A stretch of 64,000 nucleotides of DNA from Hortaea werneckii (taxonomy: Eukaryota; Ascomycota; Dothideomycetes; Mycosphaerellales; Teratosphaeriaceae): NCBI GenBank assembly GCA_037044905.1, contig JBAOKB010000178.1, positions 17,362-81,361 on the forward strand. Direction: 5' to 3'. Both the position numbers and the translations under genes were made by a program. Shown here piece by piece: positions 11,304-21,828 of the stretch. Under the pieces are notes generated by a model. That model did not search any database and had not been told where the DNA came from. It saw nothing but the letters and a program-made list of their open reading frames with translations. Position 1 is the first letter of the stretch, and each line of letters starts with the position of its first letter.

Positions 11304-11913
11304 GATGGCAGGATTGTAGTTTGTCCAGCTGTTCTGTATCTTGTTCCTCTTGACCTCTTCGGTGGGTGTTGTCTTATACTTCACTGAGTGATATCGGTAC
11401 TACAGTGTGGATTGATCACTGAAGCTTCCCTTCTCTTTCGCTCTTGCCGGTTTCGGACAGAGTCGCAGTCACAGTCGCAGTTGCCGTTGCACAGGGAGCT
11501 CCTTCTCAACTTGCTCACCCACAGCAGTCGTTCTTCCCCCGCTTGCCAGGCTGGTCAATCGCAATCGGGAGGGGAAGGAAGGAGGTAGTCTCGGACATAG
11601 TAATGATATCCAGACCATCAAAGCCCAAAAGTCGCTCTGAAAGCCGGGGGAGGCTGCATCATTTTCCTCGAAAAAGCCCCGGCCCGACCCACTCGCCTGC
11701 GGGGAGATAAGCGAGCGAGCGATAAGACATCTTATCGTCTCTCCAAGCTTCACAGGCAGCATGCATGCACTATACTATCTCATGTAGTCGGTCGGGAGGG
11801 TGCATCTCACGGATCATCTCTCTCAGTCGCTGCAGCCCATCATGTTGCAGACTGTGATACTGAAGGACACCATTAACCGTTGATTAACCCCCTCATCAAC
11901 TCTTCCTGTAGCC
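11304..11913. promoter_or_regulatory. Shared divergent promoter region of PRS5 and the GTPase gene
   Basis: The 610 bases between the two ATGs must hold both promoters. The stretch contains repeated cagtcgcagt-type hexamers near 11463-11480 and pyrimidine-rich text before the GTPase ATG. I see no defined TATA box. Assignment is by gene orientation only. Confidence 0.6.
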
Positions 11914-12768
11914 ATGGCCAATCCATCCCCCGACGTCCCCGCCGTACCTATCCTGCTCCTCGGCGACGCAGGCGTAGGTAAGTCCACCTTTCTCTCGTAC
12001 GTACCCCGTCCCCCTCCTCCTCCCTCTTACCCTCCTGTCCCACCCTCTCACTAACCCTCCTCCCTCCCTTCCAGCCGCCTAACCCTCGGCAACACCGCCC
12101 CCTCCACCCCCACCACTGCCCTCCCAACCCTCCACGACCTCAACCAACCCTTCCCCTTCGACATCCTTATGTACAACCGGCCCTACCGCTTCGAATTCTC
12201 CGACACGGCCAGTCCCACCAACTACACCCTCCTCGACCCCGCCGTCATCGTCCTCTGCTACAGCATCGCCGATCCCGCCAGTCTCGCGAATCTCCGCACT
12301 AAATGGATCCGCATCGCCGAGGACCACTTTAACCCGGACGATCGGATCCCGATAATTGTGCTAGGACTGCAGAGGGATGTGAGGGGACGAGAGGATTACC
12401 GGGGGAGCGTGAGACCTGCTGCCCAACAATCTCCTCCTTTCGAGCGGGCGGATGATGATGGGTACTATGCGCGAGGTACCTCTATCTTCTCCGCCGACGA
12501 CCCCACTAACGACCCCCCTACCACCACCACCACCACCGTCAAAGATCCTTCCGGCGATGATGTCCTTCCTCTCAACCCCCGCACCTTCACCTACCCCCAA
12601 GAAGCCCTCCGGCTCGCCCAGGAAATGCGCTGTGATCGGTACTGCGAATGCAGCGCGCTAACCGGCGAACTCTTCCGCGAAGTCGTCGAGGATTTGGCGA
12701 GGACGGCCGCGTTGACGACGACGGAGAAGGGGGGAAGGACTGAGGGGTGGGGGTGTGGGGTTATGTGA
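11914..12768 (+). CDS. Atypical Rho-like small GTPase with C-terminal CaaX box
   Basis: 258 aa from exons 11914-11996 and 12075-12768. The 78-nt intron (GTACGT...CCAG) splits a Ser codon just after the P-loop, giving GDAGVGKSTFLSRL. The P-loop is canonical and the G5 motif ECSAL is present at about residues 216-220. The C-terminus is CGVM, a prenylation signal for membrane attachment. The switch II DxxG is replaced by DTASP, and the N/TKxD guanine-specificity motif by GLQRD. An insertion of about 60 residues rich in Asp, Pro and Thr (including a Thr run) follows, placed where Rho proteins carry their insert helix. The family normally cycles GTP/GDP to control actin and polarity. Missing DxxG Gly and TKxD suggest altered nucleotide handling. 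It is divergent from PRS5. Confidence 0.82.
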
Positions 12769-12792
12769 TTCGGGGTTGCGTGGTATGGGGAC

Positions 12793-12817
12793 GGGGGGGG
12801 GGGGGGGGGGGGGGGGG
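12793..12817 (+). repeat. 25-nt G-run in the 3' UTR of the GTPase gene
   Basis: Twenty-five consecutive Gs on the coding strand, starting 25 bases after the TGA stop of the GTPase gene, followed by further G-rich text to about 12930. This position is almost certainly inside the 3' UTR. Confidence 0.95.
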
Positions 12818-13861
12818 CAGTGTGGGGAGAGTGGGAGGAGAAGAAGGGGAATCGGGGAAGGATTTGATGGAGATTTAGGGGGGCCGTGGAGGGGAAGGAA
12901 GGAGGGGAAGAGGGAGGGAGAGGGGGAAGATGTGAGAAAGAAAAGAAATGTCACGTTGCGAGGGGGAAGTTTTTTCTTCCCCCCCCCTCCTCTTTTCTTT
13001 TCATCCCCCTCAGACATTCCGAGGTTTTCTCTTTCGCTCTTGTCGCTGTGGGAGTGCGGCCTATGGCTCTAGCAGCGGGAAAAAGGGGAGCTCCTAAGGA
13101 GGCGCTTGCTGCTCTTCTTTGGAGGGGTCCTCTTTTCCCTCCCCCCCCCCCCCTCCCCCCTTCCGCTTTTCTCAGCCTTTCTTGGTCTTGATGTAGCCCA
13201 TTTTTGGATGTAGGGATGATTGGCATGCTCCGATTTGGGACAGGAGGGGAAATTATAGCAAAGTTAAGAACACGGGGGGGGAGGGCTATGGTGGAAAGGG
13301 AAGTAGGTTGGCGTTTGAGACGAGACCCATTTTCAGGACGGTCTGGCCGTCTCTGACGGAACTGTTTTTGCTGCTTCTACGTTGCTCTGCCCCCGCTAAG
13401 GCTGCGTGGGAGGAAGAAATGGCCAAGGGTAAGACCAGGATGGGTCTTTTGGGATCGGGCTATTTGGGGTATAAGGCATGTGCGATCTTACTGCAAACTA
13501 CTTCGCAGTACCCCTTTACCCCGTTAGAATATCTTGTTTGTTGTTATAGTCGAGTGGAATTTACGAGATAAGGGAAGGATGAAATGGGAAAAACGACAGG
13601 GATGGAAGAAGTGCTAGTCTACTATGTGCTTTTAACGATAACAACCCGCTTGCCTTTTGGAAGAATCCGAAGGGTTGTTGTTGAAGGCCTTCGGCTTCCT
13701 GCCCATTCACTACTTACCACTGTATATATTTTTTTTTTTTTTTTAATTGCTACTCACGGTTGCATTTTATGGCCTACCGTGCTCTGTCCGCTACTCAAAA
13801 ATTCTCTAGCTATCACCTTGTCTATTTAGCCAATACCATTTTCCCCCCAAGCGATTCAAGC

Positions 13862-14351
13862 CAACCTACCTAGGTAGGATGGGAAACTCAGCATCTCAGC
13901 CGAGAGCGCCTGACCTTCCTTAAATCGATTCCAGCGCACTCTTTTCCTTCTTCCGGTGGGGTGGAATTCGTAGTCGTATTCTTCGGCGTTTGAAAAACTA
14001 AGGCCGAGCCCGCCATGCTCCCGGCTGTTCATCAGCCTTCCCGTCATCCTTTCCCCTTCCCGATGCGCCTTGTCGAGTCTTGTTCGCTAGGCTTGCCATA
14101 TCTATCAAAGCTTGGTCGGCTGGTCTCCACTCTCTCTCTCTCCTCCACCCTCTGCATGGAGCCCACCATAGCGCCCTAATTGTGTTACACCCGCAATTCT
14201 CCCCTCTGTCCCCATCGTCGTCCCGCATGGGGTTACTCCGGAGTGGGGGGACTACCGGCTCTGGATGGGAAAAGGCGACATGACGGTTGATATTTTCCCA
14301 TCGTTTTTCCCCAATGTGGGATAGGTGATGACAAGGTACCTAGGTAGGTTG
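13862..14351. repeat. Pair of 15-bp inverted repeats containing a CCTAGG palindrome
   Basis: caacctacctaggta at 13862-13876 is matched exactly by its reverse complement at 14337-14351, bracketing about 460 bp upstream of the sugar transporter. The core is itself a palindrome, so any two copies appear inverted. I see no target-site duplication or transposase, and a MITE reading is weak. Confidence 0.45.
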
Positions 14352-14568
14352 AATCCAGTATACATATGCGACCTTATGCGTCCTCCACCGCCGCTGTCCG
14401 TTCATCTCTTCAATTTTTTTGCGGGCATATAGATAAACTCGCATTGCTTCTGGCTTTCCTTTCTTCTCTTCCTCCAATCTATCTCTCCGCCCGTTCTGGG
14501 TAGTCTGGTATAAGCACTGAGCTGCTCCTCTGTTTCCTACTTGCTTTCTTGGGAAAGAGAAAGACAAG

Positions 14569-17181
14569 ATGCTAGAAAATACACATATCGTCCCCGAGTT
14601 CTTCAGCAGACATGGCGTTGCGAATCGGTTGGAGAAAGGCAAGCTGCTTCTGGCGGTGAACCTCGTGGCGGGCTTGTCGATTTTCTTCTTCGGGTATGAT
14701 CAAGGTACGCCGCCAAATCGATCTCCGAACGCACTTCCTCGTTTGGAAAGGAGGCGTTGAAATCAAACTCTTGATACAAGGAAAGAGAGAATGCTAATCT
14801 CTATCTCCAATCGTTCTAGGTGTCATGGTACATCTCATCCCTCTCCCCCGTTCCACTTCCCCCATTTCGCCTCTCCCTCACTAACCCCTCCCTCCTCTCA
14901 CCCAGGGCGGCGTAAACACGACCCGCGACTACGCCGAACTGATGAACTTCGGCCACTGGACCGGCAGCATCGTACACGTCGACAGACCCCTCCTGCAAGG
15001 CGGCATAGTCGCCGTCTACTACCTCCCCGGCACCCTCATCGGCGCGCTTTGGGGCGGCTGGCTCGGGGACCGGTACGGTCGCATCTTCACCATCGCTTTC
15101 GCAACGCTCTGGGCCATTGTCGGTGCCGCTTTGCAGTGCTCGGCGATGAATGCCGACTGGATGTTTTGTGCCCGGGTGTTTAATGGGGTGGGGACGGGGA
15201 TTCTGAATGCGATTACGCCTGTTTGGGCGACGGAGACGGCGAGCCATACGAGTCGCGGGGCGTTTGTTGCCATGGAGTTTACGTTGAATATTTTTGGGGT
15301 TGTGGTTGCTTATTGGTTGGAGTAGTGAGTTTTCTCCCTTTTTTTTTTTTTTTCTTTCCCTTTTTCCCGTTTGGCAGGGAAGAATGGAAAGCGGGAATAT
15401 GACACGAGGAGAAGAAAGAAAAAAGATAAAATCGAAGGAAAGAAGAGAAAAGAAGAAAACCCAAAGGGAAGGAATGGAAGGGAAAGGAGAAGAAAGGAGG
15501 AGGAGGAAAATCAAGAAGAAGAAGAAGATTCATGCTCCCTCTATTTCCGCGCCCTCAATATCGGAGGACAGAAACGCAAGAAAGATATTTGGCGCTAACC
15601 AGGGCTTTCCTTGTTGTGCAGCGGAACATCCTTCTACGGCGACGGCACCTCAGGCTTCATCTGGCGCTTCCCCATCGCTTTCCAGATCGTCCCGCTACTC
15701 GGTAAGTCTCCCTCTCCCCCCTTTCCCAAACGGGATATCATCGCACACAAAATGCAATCAGATCCTCTAACCCCTGCGTCTCTCCCCCCATCTCAGCTCT
15801 CCTAGGTATCGTCTGGTGGATGCCGGAATCCCCCCGCTGGCTCGTCAAAGTCGGCCGCGACGCCGACGCCCGTTTCATCCTTGGCCGCCTCCGTGGCGAA
15901 GACGACGAAGGCCTCGCGGAGGCTGAGTTCCAGGATATTAAGAATATTTGCCGGCTGGAGCAGGAGAATAGCCAGCAGTCTTCCTATATTAGTATGTTGT
16001 TGGGCCTGAAGCAGGGGAAGCTTCATACGGCTCGCCGGGTGCAGTTGGTGGTTTGGTTGCAGATTTTGCAGGAGTGGATTGGGATTGCTGGTTCGTTGTC
16101 TTTCCCCCCCTTCTTTTTCTTTCCCCCTTAAAGGGGAGTAGTGGGTCGGCAAGGCTGCTCGTCTTACTGACATGTCGGTGCAGGTATCACCATCTACGGC
16201 CCTACAATCTTCACCATCGCCGGTATTGCCCCTGCAGATCGCCAGTGGGTTAGCGGGCTGAATAATATCACGTACATGGTCCGTCTCAAAGCTCTCTAGC
16301 CCTTATCTCCGGGGGCAATTCCCCAGCTAACGACCTGTGTAGTTCGCAACTCTCATCTGCGTCTTCACCCTAGACCGCATAGGCCGTCGCTGGACTCTCT
16401 GGTGGGGTGCTGCCGGCCAGGCGATCACCTTGTTCTGCGCCGGTGGGCTTGCATATGCGACGCAGCATTCCACCGGGAGTCATAAGGAGCATGTTGGCGG
16501 AGCTGCCGTCTTCTTCGTTTTCCTGTATACTGCCATCTTCGGCGCGACGTGGTTGACGGTGCCGTGGCTTTATCCGGTATGGAATTCCCCCCTTTTGGCA
16601 AATTGTGCCTTTTGTAGTCTTTCTGAGGGGAATGTGAATCACTTACGAATGATTTACTTTTACAGGCCGAGATATTCCCCCTCCAGATCCGTGCGAAGGG
16701 GAATGCGTGGGGCGTTATCGGATGGTCGATCGGGAACGGATGGACGGTAAAACAACCCCCCTTTCTCCCTTCCCCCCTCTAAAATCTAGTCTCTCAAAAA
16801 AGCGTCAGAACACTAATAAAGAAATAGGTCCTCCTCCTCCCGACAATCTTCGAACGCCTCAACGAAAAAACCCTCTACGTCTTCGGCGCAGTAAATATCT
16901 TCGCCATCGTCGTCGTCTGGGCCTTCTACCCGGAATCCAACCAGCGCACGCTGGAGGAGATGAATCTCGTCTTCGCCGCCGACAGCGTCTGGACTTGGGA
17001 CGCGGAAAAGCATTTCGCGAAGCTGAAGGAGCAGAATCCCGATCTGGTGCAGGCGGCTAGGAGAGGGAGTAGTGTTGGGGAGGCACAGGTCGGGGTTGTG
17101 AGGAGGTTGAGTTTGGAAGAGAATGAGAAGGAAGGGGCGAGGAGGGTGTCTTTGGCTGCGGCGGAGCCAAAGGATATGTGA
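14569..17181 (+). CDS. MFS sugar (hexose) transporter, nine exons
   Basis: Plasma-membrane sugar:H+ symporter or facilitator of the MFS sugar porter family, 566 aa. Exons: 14569-14704, 14820-14827, 14906-15324, 15622-15701, 15797-16090, 16184-16278, 16343-16576, 16666-16746, 16828-17181, all GT-AG and frame-consistent. Exon 2 is a microexon of only 8 nt within the family motif GYDQGVMGGV. Signature motifs are GGWLGDRYGR between TM2 and TM3, PESPRWL after TM6, the TM7 stretch LQILQEWIGI (the usual QQxxG is altered here), DRIGRR in the second half, and PESNQRTLEEM after TM12. The cytosolic tail after about residue 490 is charged. Intron 3 (297 nt) is expanded by A/G-rich sequence. It is convergent with the GMC oxidoreductase, 119 bp apart. 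The exact sugar is not predictable. Confidence 0.93.
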
Positions 17182-17300
17182 TTAATATTTCGATTTTCTC
17201 CCTTTAGAGACAATCTCAGATGGAATCGGTTTAAACCAGGTATATTAATGATGCAGTCGATGAGACTTCTATCCACAACCACTCTCCACGACTACTACTC

Positions 17301-19424
17301 CTAGGACCCACCTGTCAAGATATCATCTGCGATCTTCTCGGCAAGCATATAGATGCCCGACTGCGGGTGTCCGGGCGTCAGGAACGGGAAGGCCGAAGCA
17401 TCCACCACTCGAAGGCCGTTCACGCCGTAGACTCTCGCGCGCGGATCGACGACAGCCATCGAGTCGTTGGCCCGACCCATCTTGCACGTCGCTGAAGCGT
17501 GATAGATCTCGATCACAGACTTTTGGATGAACTCGAGGATCTGGGCGTCAGTGGTGACCTGAGCAAAGAAACCTTTTCGTCAGCAAAACACGCCTTCGGC
17601 TGTACTCTGGGTTTGGCGGAGTAGAGGAAGCTGAGACTCACGTTCGGACCCGGGAAGTACTCCTCCCCAATAGTGACATTGCCCATATTCTCCCAAACCT
17701 GTCTCGCGCGCTTGAAGCCGGCAATAGCGATATCCTTGTCCTCTGGCGTGGTCAACCAGTTGGGGTTGATGACAGGGTAGTCCGACATATCAGCCGAGCT
17801 AATCGTGACATTACCACGAGAGAAGGGTGTGATTAAGACGGGGGAGATGGTGGCGTAGTTGTACCCGTCCACGACACTGCCCGTCCTGTAGTTGCGATTG
17901 TATCCGAAGTAGCCGTCTGCGGCGAGGTACCTACACGTGAAAAGGTGTGGTTAGCATGATATGGCTGTTAGTGCAGAGGTGGCGATGTGCTTACTCGACT
18001 TCCGGCCAGTCGGCAGGGAAACAGTCCCGGATCGCCTCGATAGTTGAGTCGGAGAGGAGCTCCGGGGCAGCGTCTGAGATCCGTTCGTATGCGAGGAAGG
18101 AAGCCGGGGCAGCAAGAGGCCCCGTTGCATTCGCAAGATACGACGCCACAGCATTGGCTGCGAAGACTGGATCGAGCGCAAAATTCGATCCGGTCAAGAC
18201 ATTCACACGGTACGAAATGCCGAATCCGAATGGCTGGTCCCAGAGGTTCTGTCCGACGCCTGCGAGGTCCGAGAGGACGGGGATGTCGAAGTTCTGGAGT
18301 GTCTTTGCTGGGCCGATACCAGAGACCATGAGCATCTGCGGCGAGCGGAAAGCCCCAGCCGAGAGGATGACCTCGCGTGTGGCGGAGAGGGTGAAGTTGT
18401 ACCCTGCCGTAGTCACCACAACGCCGGTAGCGGTGGCGTTGCCATCGAAGAGGATCTTCCGGGCAAGCGCTTTGGTGTAAACTTGTAGCCCGGTCGTGGA
18501 CTGAATGGCGTAGTCCAGGAAGCTGGTCTGAGAGGATTCGCGGTGCATCTCCACATCGACGGTTGAAGGGGTCCAGCTCGAGCCGTGCAGTTCTCCGCTG
18601 TTCGTATCATCGGCTGGCGGAATGCCAATGGCTTCCATTGCGAGCCTCGCCCATGTGGCGATCGGTGGTGCCCAGTTGCCCCATGTGACCGAGAGCGGAC
18701 GGTGATAGCTGGAGTCGTTTGAGCTCGCGAAAGCAGCCGGGTTGTAGCGGACAGTGGCATTGTCAAAACGCTTCTCCTCGTTCGGCGGAGTCAGGTTTAC
18801 GCTACGTTTGAAGAATTTGAGCAGGTTGGCGAAAGTGTAACTCTGGTCGCCAACTTCGTCCGCCCATTTCTGGTAGGATCCTATGGTACCCCGGTGGTAG
18901 ACCTAGATATGATATGAGCGAGTGAAAGGGTTTTGTGGGTTCTCAAGGCCAGCGTACGAAATAGTTCCGAGCAGAGCCTCCACCCAATGTCTTGCCGGAG
19001 GCATAATGCAATCTGCGGCCACCTGCACCCGCCTGAGGCGTAGTCACATAACCCCAGTCGATCAAAGGCTGCACGTCCTGAGGGTCGGCTCCAGTATACT
19101 GCGTTGTAGCAACACCTGGGATCACGCTATTTGCGAGAGGACTTAGCAAGTGATGCTGATATAGAGCACTAAAGTACCTCGGCGTCCCTACCTGTTATTA
19201 CCATTGTCTGTCTGGTAGAAGTCGCCAGCTTCAATCACAGCAACGCTCCATCCGGCCTCAGCCAACCGAGCTGCAATCGTATTCCCTGCCGTTCCACCCC
19301 CAACCACTACATAATCGTACGTAGCATTGACACCAGGAATTCCAAATGCACTCGGCCAGAGCTGGAAGGCATTGGCCGCTTGACTCGCTGCAAGCAGACC
19401 CAGCACTCCAGATATGAGCTGCAT
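17301..19424 (-). CDS. Secreted GMC-family FAD oxidoreductase (glucose/aryl-alcohol oxidase type)
   Basis: Glucose-methanol-choline oxidoreductase of 618 aa, likely an extracellular alcohol or sugar oxidase or dehydrogenase that makes H2O2 or reduces quinones. Exons: 19424-19192, 19126-18958, 18902-17995, 17930-17642, 17558-17301, with introns of 55-83 nt, all GT-AG and in frame. Start 19424 begins a signal peptide (MQLISGVLGLLAASQAANA); an upstream in-frame start at 19523 would hide it. The FAD-binding GGGTAG is at 42-47. The first PROSITE-type block reads GGGSARNYF and continues across an intron into YHRG. Catalytic residues are His553 in YHASATCKMG and His597 in PGHPQSGIY, where AAO/GOX have their His pair. 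Many NxS/T sequons support secretion. Substrate is not determinable; the neighbouring sugar transporter is convergent, not co-transcribed. Confidence 0.92.
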
Positions 19425-20617
19425 ATTAAAGATGTAGGGACCGAACAATAGCAAAAGCGTGCCCACGAGGACCTGTAGTAGTCGTCCATGGCTTCTTTTT
19501 AAGTTCGAGCCGGGATGGTACACTCCCGGCTAATGGTGGAGGTCGACCAAGCCGACAACCAGCACGGGTTGGTGGTGGGAAGCAGACTTTCCCGCCATCG
19601 CCTCGTCGCTGGCAGACTGTGCCGCTTTGGAGTATATGCAAGGGCAATCTACTTGCATAGCCTTGGCGGATCTAGGGCTGCCCTCCCCAATGGAGCCATT
19701 GTCATTCGTTCGCCCGATCTCGCGTGGAGCAGAGATGAGGAAGTTGGCCCCACGGACGCTACCTCCCGCCGGCTCCTTTGCCGCGTCTAGGTCGTCGCTT
19801 TTCTCCCCGCAGGGAAACTCGCCCACTTTCGGCTGTTGCTGCACGGTTCTTCCTCCGACCTTTCGTTCATGTGTGGTTGTCCTGGACTGCCTTCATCGAC
19901 AGCCACAGTGCAAGATACCTAGTCTGGCAATCTTTGTAAATGCGGCAGATTGCGATCGTCCGCATTTCGCGGTTAAATTGGTGAAGAAGTAGAGTGATTG
20001 GATTCGGAAAGCCGAGGGGAAGAATTGACGAGCTTTCCGATTTCGTTCTACGCTTGGACTCCACCGCTCATGCACACAGGTTGGATGAGGGTCCGTAGGC
20101 TATCATCGCGATGGCGAAAGTGGTCATTCGTGCTTGGATAACAGGCAGAAGGGAGCCACGACCAGCGCAAGCATCCTTGAGAGAGTGCAGCAATGTGAAC
20201 GTTTCGTCAATGCTGGGGGACTTTACTCAAAACATGGATGGCCTTCTTGAAGGGTGGGCCCCAGCTACCTGGCGCATATCATTGTGAGACAAAGATCTAC
20301 TGTCTCGTTCGCACATTCTCGGATTAGACGTAAGCTCTGTGTGACAACCACGCCGAAATGATTCGACGCACAAGAGATCACGGCTCGAAAACGGCATGAT
20401 AAAATACCTCCACGGACTTCCAAGCCTTCATACTCATTTGCACAGAACATGACAATGGAAACCTTCTCACGCTAACACGTGAAAATGCGATGAACAGACT
20501 AACTCATCAGGGAGCAACGGATATCCGTCCATCTTCCAACGAATACCTTTTCCCACATCAACCCCCCATCACGCGCCCTCATCAACATCTAACGCTCTCC
20601 ACCCTCCAGACAACACC
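19425..20617. other. Intergenic region
   Basis: 1.2 kb between the 5' end of the GMC oxidase gene and the 3' end of the hydrolase gene, both on the minus strand. Small open frames occur on both strands but none is convincing. The part next to 19425 is the oxidase promoter. Confidence 0.55.
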
Positions 20618-21505
20618 TCACGCCCTCAAAAACCTTACCGCCAAATCCCCAAACTCCTCCGGGTGATGCATAGGCGGCAAATGGCCCGCCCCCTTCATCA
20701 CCACAAAATCCGCCCCTCTCACCTTCCCCGCCACCTCCCTCAGCATCTCCGGCCGCGCAGCTGCATCCTCGCTACCCGCTACGATCAGACACTTCACCTG
20801 CTGCTGACTCGCGACTTCGTCCGCGTAGTCATAGCTCCTAATCGCATCAGCCAACGTCCTATACCCCGCCACCGAGCACGTCTTGACATGGTGCAGGGCT
20901 TCGGCGCGCGTGCTCGCATCTGCAGGACTCAAGCCAGGAAACCAGCGGTTCACCGTCGCATGGCAGAGACTTTCCTCGCCTCTTTCCAGGTCCGCTTCGA
21001 ACTGCGCGATCCGCTCCGTCCACAGCGCCTTCGTCTCCTCCGGCGCCGTGAGTCCCGGCGCTGCGATGGAAATGATGCGCTCTACGTCGTCCGGGAACAT
21101 CATTCCGAATCGTAGTGCGATTACGCCGCCGATGCTGCAGCCGATCAGGGCGTGCAGGTGTGCGGTCCCGAGTCGGGCTTTGGCTAGCTGGTGCGCGTGG
21201 CGGGTTAGGTCGTCCAGGTGGTATTTCCAGCTCGCGTCGTGGGCGGGTGGGGTGTTGTGGTGGCCTACGTGGTCGTAGCGGAGGGTGCGATAACCAGCTT
21301 CGGTCAGCGTCTTGACTGTCGCGTCCCACATGTGCAGGTTGGACATTAGAGCGTGCACGAGCAGTATGCATGGGGCGTCTTCGCCCGCGCTTCCCGTGGT
21401 GGGTCGCTCGAGGAGAGTGTAGTAGTTTATGCCCTCGATCTCGACGTGGGCTTCCGAGGCGTTTTCCATGATGGGGACGGAGGCTGTCCGGCTGAGTGGC
21501 TCCAT
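20618..21505 (-). CDS. Alpha/beta-hydrolase (3-oxoadipate enol-lactonase-like)
   Basis: 295 aa, single exon, from ATG 21505. The frame is open further upstream to 21559 but only through a TTG, and the sequence just before has a ctacag that could be a splice acceptor for an unseen 5' exon. The catalytic triad reads Ser124 in GCSIGG, Asp247 in AGSEDAA and His275 in GAGHLPPM. The oxyanion region is LLVHALMSNLHMW near residue 48. A short cap domain lies between about 150 and 215. The overall pattern matches PcaD/MhpC-type hydrolases acting on small esters or lactones. It has no signal peptide, so it is probably cytosolic. It may act in catabolism of aromatic compounds or in secondary metabolism; neighbours do not decide. 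Confidence 0.85.
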   Translation of the reverse strand: MEPLSRTASVPIMENASEAHVEIEGINYYTLLERPTTGSAGEDAPCILLVHALMSNLHMWDATVKTLTEAGYRTLRYDHVGHHNTPPAHDASWKYHLDDLTRHAHQLAKARLGTAHLHALIGCSIGGVIALRFGMMFPDDVERIISIAAPGLTAPEETKALWTERIAQFEADLERGEESLCHATVNRWFPGLSPADASTRAEALHHVKTCSVAGYRTLADAIRSYDYADEVASQQQVKCLIVAGSEDAAARPEMLREVAGKVRGADFVVMKGAGHLPPMHHPEEFGDLAVRFLRA

Positions 21506-21828
21506 GGTTTGTGGTGATTGGTTGTTGAGCTGATGGGTTCCGTTTACGTTCTGTAGCAAAAGGTATCAATGTATTTGTCTTGAAGAATTGGGTTGCTGCT
21601 ATCGATAGGTTTGTAAAATGTATCTGCCAGGTGAAAGGAAGTGAGGTGCGCATGCTCTGGTCTGATGTTCAGGGTCCACGAGCTGAGGAGAAGCTGTAGC
21701 TTGGTATTGAGGGGTATCTATTCATCTATGGCAACGATGCGCCTCAGCTGCACCGAAAAGTCTCACATGAGAAATCGTAAAATCGTTTCAGCGTCGCAGT
21801 GTCGTAAAATTGCGAACATCACTCCTTG

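Larger units (their letters stand above)
12769..14568. other. Intergenic region
   Basis: 1.8 kb with no supportable gene. It holds a G-run just after the GTPase stop, CT-rich stretches (about 12976-13010 and 13140-13165), a T-run at about 13729-13744, and two copies of the palindrome cctacctaggtagg-type sequence at 13862 and 14337. The final part is the promoter of the sugar transporter. Confidence 0.55.

Noticed and set aside
10044..11384. 446-codon frame covering PRS5 exon 1
   Set aside because: It runs through the intron into poly-C sequence after IHK and starts upstream of the conserved MVRN; the spliced model replaces it.
13862..14351. MITE with 15-bp terminal inverted repeats
   Set aside because: The repeats are palindromic in themselves, no target duplication was found, and the interior shows no element structure.
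20859..21653. 264-codon minus frame overlapping the hydrolase gene
   Set aside because: Arg/His/Pro-rich shadow of the hydrolase in another frame.
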